From: Mytilus edulis
Taxonomy: Eukaryota; Mollusca; Bivalvia; Mytilida; Mytilidae
NCBI RefSeq assembly: GCF_963676685.1
Contig: NC_092347.1
Location: 90,150,592-90,214,591, forward strand
Direction: 5' to 3'
DNA length: 64,000 bases
Shown: positions 22,156-31,273 of the stretch, one piece after another
Layout: each line of letters opens with the position of its first letter
How positions within the stretch are numbered: the first letter of the stretch is position 1
Made by a program: the position numbers and the translations under genes
Notes under the pieces: generated by a model
What the model was told of the DNA's origin: nothing
What the model saw: only the letters and a program-made list of their open reading frames with translations
Databases searched by the model: none

Positions 22156-22731
22156 CTCGAAACCCCATATTGTTTCAGAAAAGCTAATTTTAGCGATGAA
22201 ATCTCCCTCTCCTGTTGTTGTGGACACATCAAATACACAAGTTTCTTCTTTCTCAGCAGTTTCTTCTTCATCAGGGCAATCTTCATCGAATTCAACATCT
22301 TCATCAAATTCAACGTCTTCATCAAATTCAAAATCTTTGTCGAATTTATCAAATCCGAAATCTTTATCCTCTTTATCAAATTCAAAATCTTTATTTTCTT
22401 TATCAAATCCAAAATCTTTATCGTCTTTATCAAATTCAAAATCTTTATTTTCTTTATCAAATCCAAAATCTTTATCGTTTTTATCAAATCCAAATTTTTT
22501 GCCAAAACGATGTTTAGAAAATTTCGTTTTATCAACAAGGTTATCATCAACGTCATCAATGGAGCTTAAATCAGACTGACTCAAATCTAGACCATCAACA
22601 TCATCAAAAATGTCGGGAAGGTCGTCTAGTTCTTTACTATCTCTACCATTTTGGTCATCTGTGTTTAGTGGGTTATTAGGTTTGCAATGGCACCCAAGTG
22701 CAATAAGCACTACAATCAATATTATTCGCAT
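22156..22731 (-). CDS. Secreted acidic/basic/Pro-rich protein, first coding exon
   Basis: Starts MRIILIVVLIALGCHC, a clear signal peptide, so the product enters the secretory pathway. Residues about 25-65 are Asp-rich (DDLPDIFDDVDGLDLSQ). Residues about 78-145 are imperfect 8/16-residue repeats of the form DKDFGFDKENKDFEFDK, followed by FDEDVEFDED units. A Cys pair region (CPDEEETAEKEETCVFDV) and FIAKISFSETIWGFE lead to the donor GAG|GTATAAAT at 22156/22155. The minus-strand frame would stop one codon later (GTA TAA), so splicing is needed. Joined to the next exon it gives 407 residues. CTTTTTCAG directly before the ATG indicates a spliced 5' leader. High Asp content suggests calcium binding, but no known domain is seen. 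Confidence 0.75.
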
Positions 22732-22864
22732 TCTGAAAAAGATGAGGTATGTGTTTGCATTTCAAGGAAATATAAAACTAGTCTGATGATTTTTTTTCCA
22801 ATACTCTTCAACGTTAAACGTTTCATTTCTGTTTATTCAAAACCATTAATTCAATATCAACATA

Positions 22865-23010
22865 AGAAGATGTGGTAGGATTGTAAGTGAGATAACGTTC
22901 TACCAGAGACCAAATGACGTAATTGTTAACAACTATAAGTCCCAATGCGGCCTTCGACAAAGAGTAAAACCCATATGGTATATAAAGCAAGCTGTTAAAA
23001 GGTCCTGACA
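22865..23010 (-). repeat. Family A repeat copy, minus strand, in the 5' intron
   Basis: AAGAAGATGTGGTAGGATTG...CCAGAGACCAAATGACG...CTATAAGTCCCAATGCGGCC reads as the reverse complement of the family A 3' half, within the presumed 5' UTR intron of the acidic/basic protein gene. Confidence 0.6.
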
Positions 23011-23146
23011 TTATAGAGTTGACTTAGTGTAAAAATTCGTTACAAAATACGTTGCGTCAACTAAATAAATGTCATTCCTTTTTACAAGGATAACCTCAAG
23101 GGAATCTTTAGTAGAGCTATTAATGAGAATTTCTGGACTAATTTTT

Positions 23147-23645
23147 ATGCCCCACCTACGATAGTAGAGGGGCATTATGTTTTATGGTCTGTGCGTCCGT
23201 TCGTCCGTCTGTTCGTTCGTTTGTCGGTCTGTTCGTTCGTCCGTCCGTTCGTTCGTCCGTCTGTTCGTTCGTCGGTCTGTCCCGCTTCAGGTTAAAGTTT
23301 TTGGTCAAGGTAGTTTTTGATGAAGCTAAAGTCCAATCAACTTGAAAATTAGTACATATGTTCCTTATGATATGGTCTTTCTAATTTTAAAGACAAATTA
23401 AACTTTTGACCCCAATTTCACGGTTCACTGAACATAGAAAAAGAAGTGCGAGTTTCAGGTTAAAGTTTTTGGTCAAGGTAGTTTTTGATGAAGTTGTAGT
23501 CCAATCAACTTGAAACTCAGTACAAATGTTCCCTATGATATGATCTTTCTAATTTTTATGCCTAATCATATTTTTTACTCATTTTCACGGTCCATTGAAC
23601 ATGGAAAATGATAGTGCGAGTGGGGCATCCGTGTACTTTGGACAC
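23147..23645 (+). repeat. TIR repeat with ATGCCCCAC ends and GTCCGTTCG tract
   Basis: ATGCCCCAC (23147-23155) is mirrored by GTGGGGCAT (23620-23628). Inside is a GTTCGTCCGTCTGTTCG microsatellite-like tract (about 23190-23282), then two tandem versions of GGTTAAAGTTTTTGGTCAAGGTAGTTTTTGATGAAG separated by about 180 bp. A second, shorter copy is at 61415-61705, which has only one version of the internal unit. It is a non-coding MITE-like dispersed repeat. Confidence 0.7.
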
Positions 23646-23892
23646 ATTCTTGTTGGTTATTAAAACACGTTTATAACAGACAAAAACTTTCGCTTGTTCG
23701 ATCACATCCAGATATGCATATTTAAGTCTAAGATAAGGGTCACCTTATTTTAATACACTTTAACGGACGAAAGATCACTCGCGATCTTAACATTTAATAA
23801 TTTTGATTAAAATGTATATATCAAGGTCATTTTTCATTGGTATAGATTTTTATCACATGATACATCACTTGAATGCGATACTCCATCTGTCT

Positions 23893-23998
23893 TCTTGAAC
23901 TCAAACTTAAACAGAACAAAACTCAAACCTAAATAAGACGAAATTCAAAACTAAATAGAAAGAAAATCAAACCTAAACAGGACGAAACTCAGACCTGA
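23893..23998. repeat. Short minisatellite, about 26 bp period
   Basis: Four imperfect units of the form ACTCAAACCTAAATAAGACG / AACTCAAACTTAAACAGAAC, with increasing divergence toward the right. No coding or regulatory meaning is apparent. Confidence 0.55.
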
Positions 23999-24659
23999 AA
24001 ATGAATATCCTGCGCTTTAAAGAGCTGGAAATAAATAATCTTGCACACAAGATAGGATGAAAATGAATAGTCTTCGACACAAAATATAGGAAACAATTGA
24101 GTACAAAAGTGAAAACAGAATCCCTAGAATATCATAAAAATAAAACGTACAAGTCTCTAGTGGAGAGTTTTCTCATTGGCATTTATTCACATCTTCTTTG
24201 TTATATTGAAATATAAATTATACATGTACTTCTTTTTCATCTTTTGTTTATCGTCTTTTTTTTAATTTCTAGAAATATGAAAGATATGTTAAAAAAACAA
24301 AAATTGTCTTTCGCCTTGTTAAAAAATCGAGGAAAATTGATTTATAAGACTTTTAAAAAATGTAGATGTCATGAATGCTAGATACTGTATTTGCAAAAAA
24401 ATGCAAAAAAAAAATACTGTGAAAATAGCATCAGGTGAAAAAAATATATACTTCACTATATATTATTTAGATTTAAAATCCTTTGGATATTTCAGAACTT
24501 AACGTTTATCAATGATTACAACGATGTATATATATATATAAGAACAGTGATGTTCTGTGCTTTATTTTACAATGCTAGTCCAAACTACATTTTTGTCATG
24601 ATATTTAAATGAAATAGTGGATATTGATATAAAAATAAAGAATATGTCTATTTACTTAC

Positions 24660-24720
24660 CTCTGTTTTGTATATGACTGAAACACTCGTACTTAGTCGTT
24701 AAATAACTAGGTATTATATC
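24660..24720 (-). other. Candidate 5' UTR exon of the acidic/basic protein gene
   Basis: On the minus strand a near-perfect donor (CAGAG|GTAAGTAAAT, GT at 24659-24658) ends an exon-like stretch. It is about 1.9 kb upstream of the acceptor that precedes the signal-peptide exon. No ATG-led frame of note lies in it, so it would be a leader. The 5' limit is not visible; a weak GATATAATACC lies about 50 bases upstream. The pairing of these splice sites is an inference. Confidence 0.35.
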
Positions 24721-25184
24721 ACTCATATACGTTAATAAGGTCCTGTTGTAAATCTTGAGAATAACTTATTTAATTTTTAATATAAGTTAATAGTTCAATT
24801 ATTTTTAAACATCTTTATGTAATTTTGAATCCGTGATTGGTTTTAATATGTCTTTTGATCCGTTGAACGGACGGAAGCGCTCTATACATGTCCATTTGAT
24901 ATTGGATGTGTCCTGAATGAGATTTAAGTCATGTATAAATAGTTTTGTATTAGTTGTCATAATAATCAAACTTTTAGGCTCGTTTATCATTACATTGAAA
25001 TCAAATAAATCGAATTGATATCAAGCGATATCCAAATCTGACTCGCTATGAAACCTATTGTGATAGCCCAAGAATGATAGATCCCAAGATGGAGACAGAA
25101 AGGGAGGTCTTGTTTTCTGTCTTAGTCATTATGTAAAGACCTAATCCTGATAGACCTCCTACAACAGGACCTTCCGATTGGATA

Positions 25185-25345
25185 TAAATATATGATGTGG
25201 TATGATTGCCAATGAGACAGCTCTCCACTAGAAGCCAAATGACAGTCACACAGAAATTAACCACTATAGGTCACCATATGGCCTCAACAATAAATCCAAA
25301 CTGCTATGTAGTCAGCTATAAGAGGCCCCAAAATGACTTAATTGT
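25185..25345 (-). repeat. Family A repeat copy, minus strand
   Basis: ATGATGTGGTATGATTGCCAATGAGACAGC...GTCAGCTATAAGAGGCCCC is the reverse complement of the family A sequence, complete over about 150 bases. The minus-strand frame over it has no gene features. Confidence 0.7.
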
Positions 25346-25398
25346 AAAAGAAGAAAAACAAGAATAATTAAACTGTCAATTGTTCTTGAACAATTGAG

Positions 25399-26317
25399 AG
25401 GTCTTTCCTTTTTTAATGTAAAATACATGTTCCAACAGACGTAGAATGTATTGAAAAGGTCAAGGTCAACCTTAAAAAGCTCGAAAACACACTAAAAATC
25501 CTTTAAATAAGGTTAAAAACACTAAATTCGCTATCTGGGACATGACCTTGACCTTTGACCTTTTGACCTTTGTCAAGGTCATTGGTCCCCAATGCCATTA
25601 CTGAAGACTCCAAGGGTCTAGGACCTTTGGTTATATAGTAAAAGCTGATTTTGTCTTTTCAAAAACCTAAAACAGGGGTTATGCCCCTTATAGAAAGGTC
25701 AAATCTCTTTGGTCAAAATGTAACAAAGTTGCGCCATAATGACCCAAACATTTTCCACCATTTAAAACTTCTGTAAGTATAATGGTTTCTGAGATTATCC
25801 CATAACAAGGTGTTAGGTCAAAGGTCAAGGTCAACATACAAATTTGACCTTGAGGTATTTTTTAAAGATACATGAAATGATGATGATTGGTGAAGATCCT
25901 ATGTGTCTACGACTTACGGTTTCTGAGTTTTGGTGGCCAACCGACACCGGTTAATTTTCATAGGGGCATAACCCTACCAATGAGTCGTTGAATCTTTTCG
26001 ATCCAAATGTAACGAAGAACCGGGGTCTGGTCCTGAACAAATTTCACCCTTCATTTTTTTTCTACCTATTACGGTTACGGTGTTGGAACGATAACAAGGT
26101 TTTTGGGTTTCGGAGGGATTACTCCGAACCGACAAAATATTTCGACTCACAGGGTGAGTTCCAGATAGGTATTCATGACACCGATACAAAGTGTGAACAT
26201 GAAAGCGACACGTCTTACGGTTACGGAGGGAAATTTTGTCAAAGTTTGGCGGAACAAGAAGAATAATAATCAGAAGAAATACAGTAAGGTCTTTCCCTTT
26301 AGTAAAAGGAAAGACCT
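25399..26317. mobile_element. TIR element with AGGTCTTTCCTTTT ends
   Basis: A 14-bp perfect inverted end (25399-25412 and 26304-26317), plus an extra direct copy of the end near 26285. The 0.9-kb interior is rich in GGTCAAGGTCA / TTGACCTTGACC motifs and has CTTACGGTTTCTGAG and CGGTTACGG phrases. The open frame at 25988-26266 on the plus strand has no domain. It lies between the two divergently transcribed secreted-protein genes. Possibly non-autonomous; superfamily not identified. Confidence 0.6.
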
Positions 26318-26800
26318 TAACTAATGACCTAATTTATGTACAAAATAATGAACAAAAAAACGAACATTTTTAAATACACAGCAACAAACGACAACCATTG
26401 AATTACAAGCTCCTGACTTGAGACAGGCACATACAGAATGTGGCATTGTTAAACTCGTTTGAAGGCGCCCCATAACCTAGGACGGTGTAACAGTGCAACA
26501 AACACACTATTAAAATCAATTGAAAAAGGCTTAACTGATCAGATGGATACATCTAACTAAATAACAGTATACGTGGACGGGTACTTGTACGTCAACACAA
26601 GAGAAAGACAAGTTACGTACAGATCTACCTAACCATGTATATATCGATACAGAATCAAATGTACAATACCGGTGTACACTGTCAATAAAAAGACATTTTA
26701 GGGTTTTACAGTTCATACTTTTCAGGTTTTATTTAGTCCGATATCCGCAGTTAACAATATTTACACGATATTTACGTTTTAACGAATATTCGTCTATCCA

Positions 26801-26890
26801 TCGATAACTGATCAGTGTATGTCGAAAAGTTTTAGGTTAAAACTATCTACTAATAATAGATAAGACCTTCCTTATTTGAGATCATCTACA
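26801..26890 (+). promoter_or_regulatory. Conserved upstream region of temptin-like gene 1
   Basis: TCGATAACTGATCA at 26801-26814, 90 bases before the ATG, followed by ATAGATAAGACCTTCC at about 26857. Both blocks recur in the same order and spacing before temptin-like gene 2 (30996 and 31056), although the DNA further out is unrelated. No canonical TATA box is seen. Promoter or leader conservation is the likely explanation. Confidence 0.55.
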
Positions 26891-27073
26891 ATGTGGACGT
26901 ATAGTTTAGTTATAGTGCTTAACATCCAGATTTATTCTTGTAAACCAAGTTACAGAGATTACATTCCGAATGGATATATTGTTCCAAATCCTTGTTTTTC
27001 ACCTGGAGTATGGGATGCAGTCGGACATTACAACCCTGTACATCATACATTGATCAAGAATCAGTTTGGTGTA
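26891..27073 (+). CDS. Temptin-like protein 1, exon 1
   Basis: Codes residues 1-61. The signal peptide MWTYSLVIVLNIQIYSC is followed by the temptin start KPSYRDYIPNGYIVPNPC, with C35, and VWDAVGHYNPVHHTLIKNQFG. The paralogue has the same first codons, which fixes the ATG at 26891 rather than the in-frame TTG 15 bases upstream. The donor is GTGAGT at 27074. Temptin was first described in Aplysia as a small secreted Cys-rich protein of the water-borne mating-attractant complex, and related proteins occur widely in molluscs. The join with exons 28271-28418 and 29662-29753 gives 140 residues with six mature cysteines (35, 74, 94, 113, 121, 129). Confidence 0.88.
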
Positions 27074-27464
27074 GTGAGTTTTTCAGAGAATTTATTATTA
27101 TTTTGAGAAATGTATTCCAATGTATTATACGTTAGAAACAGTTGTTTGGAAGGGTTGGTAAGCCATATCGACAAATGACTATGGGGGAAATATGAATTCT
27201 TTAGTGCCTTTGAAATCTGATCATTTACCACTTCCCAATATTTATTCCATGTAACAATGGTTTGGCAGAAACAATATAATGGTTATAAGGATCAACGGAT
27301 ATATTTGATGTTCAGTAGTTGTCGTTTGTTGATGTGGTTCATTAGTGTTTCTCGTCTTTCATATATATTAGACCGTGGGTTTTCTCGTTCAAACAGTTGA
27401 ATGGGGTTTTCTGTTTAAACATACGAATGGTTTTATACTAGTCATTTGTTGTGAAGGGGGAGGG

Positions 27465-27605
27465 GGGTCTTTTATAGCTTTCTGTTCAGTGTGAGCCATG
27501 GCTCCATGTTGAAGACCGTACTTTGACCTATTATGGTTTACTTTTACAAATTGTGACTGGGATTGAGAGTTGTCTCATGGGCACTTATACCAAATCTTCT
27601 TACAT
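27465..27605 (+). repeat. Family A repeat copy in temptin gene 1 intron 1
   Basis: TTTTATAGCTTTCTGTTCAG...TGTTGAAGACCGTACTTTGACC...GAGAGTTGTCTCATGGGCACTTATACCAAATCTTC. This is the variant subtype that also occurs at 21590 and 43085. Confidence 0.65.
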
Positions 27606-27996
27606 TTATATTTTATGAGTTTTTTTAACCCTTTGTACAGAGATTGTGGAATGCTTACCTCTCTATATAGATCTTTTCCATCCGTTCAATATGTTTTAAC
27701 ACCCTTATCATTATTGATTTATTAACTTCTCCCTGCCGTGCTTTACTTGTTTTAAAAGACGGATATTACTTCCGACAAATGAGAAATCTTCTAGTTTAAA
27801 CTGATGTTGATACCTGGACCAATCGCTACAAATGGATAATTCGTTCTGGCTCCCGCACGAAATATCATATGCTCCTCTTGAACTGCTTCATTAATATATT
27901 AATATACACCTTTTAGTAAACCGATTTGAAAAAAAGAACAGAACCAAACCGGTATCTAGATCAAGCTATATTGATGTCTCACGTCTAATCCATTAT

Positions 27997-28255
27997 GGGG
28001 CATCTGTTGCCGAGAGGTCTTTAATTCGGCATTCAACACTGTGGTTGCGAGTTCGATTCCCAAACGGGGCAGGTGCACTAGACTTCAATCTTTATCGACT
28101 AGGATTGTCCGTGGTTCTCTCCGGGCACTCCGGCTTTCTCCATCTATAAAAACTGACCGCCACGAAATATCACAGTAGTGTTAAACACCAATCAATCAAT
28201 CAATCAATTAATTAATCAATCAATTAATTAATCAATCAATTAATCTAATCCCTTA
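27997..28255 (+). repeat. tRNA-derived SINE with (ATCA)n tail
   Basis: A pol III A-box-like TTGCCGAGAGG (28007-28017) and a strong B box GAGTTCGATTCC (28049-28060) form a tRNA-like head. Next comes a central part with TCTCCGGGCACTCCGGCTTTCTCC, then TAGTGTTAAACACC and an ATCA/ATTA microsatellite tail (28189-28250). A tRNA head, conserved core and simple tail define a SINE. The core resembles what I recall of the MetaSINE type found in molluscs, but this is not verified. It sits within intron 1 of temptin-like gene 1, just before exon 2. Confidence 0.8.
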
Positions 28256-28270
28256 AAGTTTTTTTTATAG

Positions 28271-28418
28271 GATTATGGGAGTGAAGCAAGATGGTCACAC
28301 GGTCTTTGTCGTATGGATTCAGATCGAGACAATAAAACAAACGGAGAGGAACTAGGTGATCCTAATTGTGATTGGTTTACAGGAGAAATTCCTACTGTTA
28401 AACCTATAGGGCATCCGG
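28271..28418 (+). CDS. Temptin-like protein 1, exon 2
   Basis: Acceptor TTTTTTATAG|GATTAT; donor CCGG|GTAAGT; joins exon 1 in phase 0 and exon 3 in phase 1. Codes residues 62-110 plus one base: DYGSEARWSHGLCRMDSD, then RDNKTNGEELGDPNCDWF, then TGEIPTVKPIGHP. DSDRDNKTNGEELGDPNC matches the signature block of temptins; its D-x-D-x-D spacing (D77, D79, D81) looks like a small calcium-binding loop. C74 and C94 flank it. The central 53 bases are identical to gene 2. Confidence 0.88.
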
Positions 28419-28669
28419 GTAAGTAGATAATCATTTAAAACGTAAACTACACATACATTTTGACCTTAGTTCGTCCCCGAGAGTTTCACCATCCTAGAAG
28501 TCGGCACTTATGTGTTTGCATGAGTTATTATTGGTATGGTCATAATTATGAATTTACTGTTTACAAACAAAGTGAATTTTTCGAAATATTAAGGGTTTAA
28601 TACTCCAAAAAACATTTGGAATACCTGAGCTGTATTGAAAAAAACTGGTGGTGTTCTACTGTTTAAGGA

Positions 28670-29105
28670 TGTTTGCTTGACATGTTTTGAAATTTTTGTC
28701 AGATTTTCGAAATCCTCTGGTTTTATCGATGTAAATGCCTTAAAAAAAATTGCCCATGAACCCCCATTTTTCTTTTTATAAATCTTTTAAATGTATAATT
28801 ATAAGCCATTTTATAAAAGTTTAATAAAATCTTATTTATTTTTTAATAGTTTTTGAGAACTTTAACTGGTCAATGATAAAGCTAAGAAAAGTCAAGAGAG
28901 AATATTTTCCCGCCAAAACTTCAATGGCTAATATCTCGAAAACAAGCACATTGACCCCTATATTATTTTTGCTTTTTTGATTCCTTAATTAATACCCTAT
29001 CAATATATACTAGTTTTAGGGATGTTTTATTATATATTCAATATGATTGAAACTTAATGAAGCTAAACACATATGAGCGAAGTTAAATGGCGTTTCTTAA
29101 AGTTG
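28670..29105 (+). repeat. Dispersed repeat in temptin gene 1 intron 2
   Basis: AAGGATGTTTGCTTGACATG...CAGATTTTCGAAATCCTCTGG...ACCCCCATTTTTCTTTTTAT has a counterpart at about 31600-31860 in intron 1 of temptin gene 2 (CAGATTTTCGGAATCCTCTGG...). The start resembles the AAGGATGTACTTAGG end of the element at 38975. It is an independently inserted dispersed repeat, not remnant intron homology, since neighbouring sequence does not match. Confidence 0.55.
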
Positions 29106-29250
29106 CTGTTGTTGATCGGTCATTTGCTGCAATTTATTAACCAAGTAGATTTCAGATTTTCGTACTATCTGAAGTATTATAAATTGATAACAATGTACTA
29201 TTATTTTACGGTCCAATGAGAACTTTTGAACGCATATCCTGATGAGAACA

Positions 29251-29572
29251 TCCCGCTAACATGTTTAACCCCGCCACATTATTTATGTATGTGCCTGTCC
29301 CAAGTCAGGAGCCTGTAATTCAGTGGTTGTCGTTTGTTTATGTGTTACATATTTGTTTTTCGTTCATTTTTTTACATAAATAATGCCGTTAGTTTTCTCG
29401 TTTGAATTGTTTTACATTTTCTTATTGGGGCCTATTATAGCTGACTATGCGGTATGGGCTTTGCTTATTGTTGAAGGCCGTACGGTTGCCTATAGTTGTT
29501 AATGTCTGTGTCATTTTGGTCTTTTGTGGATAGTTGTCTCATTGGCAATCATACCACATCTTCTTTTTTATA
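29251..29572 (+). repeat. Family A repeat, near full length
   Basis: Begins ATCCCGCTAACATGTTTAAC, continues CCCAAGTCAGGAGCCTGTAA and GCTGACTATGCGGTATGGGC, and ends CAATCATACCACATCTTCTT. The copy at 44639-44955 matches it over its full 320 bases, so these two define the extent of the family. Located in intron 2 of temptin gene 1. Confidence 0.75.
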
Positions 29573-29661
29573 GTTATCTCATCTCAATGCCACATTATAC
29601 GAACACAATTTGCATATTATACAATTTCTGTCCTTGTCACTAACAATATTTTTTCTTGTAG

Positions 29662-29753
29662 GTATTTGTGAACCGGTTGGAAGTCCTTGGTGTATAAGGG
29701 AGCAGGGATTCACATGCAATGACTTGGAGAACAGTGCCAATCTTAAGCCTTAA
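29662..29753 (+). CDS. Temptin-like protein 1, exon 3
   Basis: Acceptor TTTTTTCTTGTAG|GTATTTG. Codes GICEPVGSPWCIREQGFTC, then NDLENSANLKP-stop (residues 111-140), with C113, C121 and C129. Length (92 nt) and phase equal exon 3 of the paralogue. A plausible AATAAA lies at 29970-29975, about 215 bases beyond the stop. Confidence 0.86.
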
Positions 29754-29969
29754 AAATGATTATTGATCAAACAAATTTGTTTTTCGTGATATTAAATTCA
29801 AGATATTGAATGATAAATGTATGACGTCTTATTGATGTGCAACAAATACGCATGAACATCAGCCAGTTCAAACAATAACCAAAGAAAAAATGATATTTGA
29901 TTTATTTTGTATAATTTTTAGCGAAGCTTGGCTGCAGAAGAAACAGGGAAATGATTAAAAAAAATATGT

Positions 29970-29975
29970 AATAAA
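29970..29975 (+). terminator. Candidate polyadenylation signal, temptin gene 1
   Basis: AATAAA in TATGTAATAAAGCACAAAATAG, the first perfect hexamer after the stop codon at 29751. Not otherwise supported. Confidence 0.4.
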
Positions 29976-30620
29976 GCACAAAATAGATAATATGAAAAGG
30001 AGACTTTAACACACTGGAATAAATTGATAATTTTTTTTCTTAATCAGTGAAATCAAGATTATATCGGCCATAGTTTCTTTAGATCCCGCAAAGTTCTAGT
30101 AAGCGGATTAATTCTCGAAATTTGAATTGAGGAAATGCTTTTATTACAGTGTTAATGGGGTAGCTTGTCTATGCTATAAATAAGTAAACAACAAAATGAG
30201 GAAAACTGAATATGGTGAAGTGATAAAACATTTAGAATCTGGAAAGATATGATTGTGTTCTAGAATACAGACATGTAACCGTGTGCACTTTTATTTTATA
30301 ACGGAAGAGGTAGTATTGAATGAACTTAAACGGAAATGCTTTAAACGCGTGTAAAATAGAACAATTCATAAGGAGATGAATACTGGGGGTTGTCTTTGGT
30401 ATAAGCGATTAGATGACAAAAGTATACAGTTACAAAAGTTAAGAATTTGTAGAAATATAGATATGGTCTAGAAAACAGACAGAAACCTATGTATATCGCA
30501 ACAGAACATACACTAGTACTTCAAGATTATCTGTTACAGTATTGCTATGTACAATCTCGACAAATGAAGGTTAGATTATTCAACTTTTATTAAAAAGAAT
30601 AATTGGCCTAAAAAGCAATA

Positions 30621-30910
30621 TTATTGTATAGCAATATAATATTTCCCACAAAAGGTAACCAAAAGTTAGCGTGCAATAAATTCTAATATTGCACTAGTGC
30701 AATAAATCTTCAAAATCCAAGACGTCATCAACGACAAAATCTTAGTTTAAACCAATTTTTACTTTTAAATATTATATTGCTATACAATAAAAGGGTTATT
30801 TGCATGAATATTGGGAAATATTGTTCCTCGTAGAACATATATTGCACTCGCAAGCTCGTGCAATATAAAATTCTACTCGGGACAATATTCCCCAATTTTC
30901 ATGCAATAAC
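30621..30910. mobile_element. Double-hairpin MITE-like element between the temptin genes
   Basis: Two adjacent inverted repeats. The first has perfect 24-bp arms at 30621-30644 and 30767-30790 (core TATAGCAATATAATA). The second has near-perfect 21-bp arms starting GTTATTTGCATGAA at 30795 and ending TTCATGCAATAAC at 30910. A palindrome TTGCACTAGTGCAA lies in the first loop and GCACTCGCAAGCTCGTGC in the second. No coding potential. Such back-to-back hairpins are typical of fold-back or MITE elements. Confidence 0.65.
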
Positions 30911-30995
30911 TCTATATTATTATATCCAATAAAATTGAGTGGTTGATAAATTTAAAATCTAGGCTTGGGTTTTTCCCAAAAAAAATCCCTTTCCT

Positions 30996-31090
30996 TCGAT
31001 AACTGATCAATGCATGTCAAAAGATAAAGACATACGTAAGAACCGTCTAGGTACGATAGATAAGGCCTTTCTACTTACAGACAATATACA
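30996..31090 (+). promoter_or_regulatory. Conserved upstream region of temptin-like gene 2
   Basis: TCGATAACTGATCA at 30996-31009, 95 bases before the ATG, then GATAGATAAGGCCTTTC at about 31056, parallel to the region before gene 1. Shared blocks with diverged sequence between them point to retained promoter or leader elements after tandem duplication. Confidence 0.55.
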
Positions 31091-31273
31091 ATGTGGACGT
31101 GCGTTATAGTTATACTGGTTACTATCCAGATTTATTCATGTAAACCAAGTTACAGGGATTACATTCCAAATGGATACAATGTTCCTAATCCGTGTGTATC
31201 CCCCGGAGTGTGGAACGCAGTTGGACACTACAACCCACTGCATCATACACTTATCAAAAATAAGTTTGGTCGG
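31091..31273 (+). CDS. Temptin-like protein 2, exon 1
   Basis: Codes residues 1-61 of a 141-residue paralogue: signal peptide MWTCVIVILVTIQIYSC, mature start KPSYRDYIPNGYNVPNPC, VSPGVWNAVGHYNPLHHTLI and KNKFGR. Donor is GTGAGT at 31274. It differs from gene 1 by substitutions spread through the exon, as expected for an established duplicate. The join with 38322-38472 and 42057-42148 keeps all six mature cysteines (35, 75, 95, 114, 122, 130). Probably a secreted signalling or matrix protein, by family membership only. Confidence 0.88.

Noticed and set aside
22134-22579. Alternative frames (Ser/Asn-rich plus strand, Ile/Lys/Leu-rich minus strand) over the acidic repeat
   Set aside because: Shadows of the Asp-rich frame caused by the repeated codons; only that frame has a signal peptide and splice sites.
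23190-23285. (GTCCGTTCG)n as a telomere- or centromere-type satellite
   Set aside because: It is an internal tract of a dispersed TIR repeat that also occurs at 61470-61525.
25988-26266. 92-residue plus-strand frame in the AGGTCTTTCC element
   Set aside because: Lies inside a repeat with TIRs, has no transposase-like motif and no splice support.
26876-26890. Upstream TTG as start of temptin gene 1 (MRSST extension)
   Set aside because: It would need a non-ATG start; the paralogue and signal peptide both fit the ATG at 26891.
28007-28060. A functional tRNA gene
   Set aside because: The head lacks a full cloverleaf and is followed by a SINE core and ATCA tail; it is a SINE.
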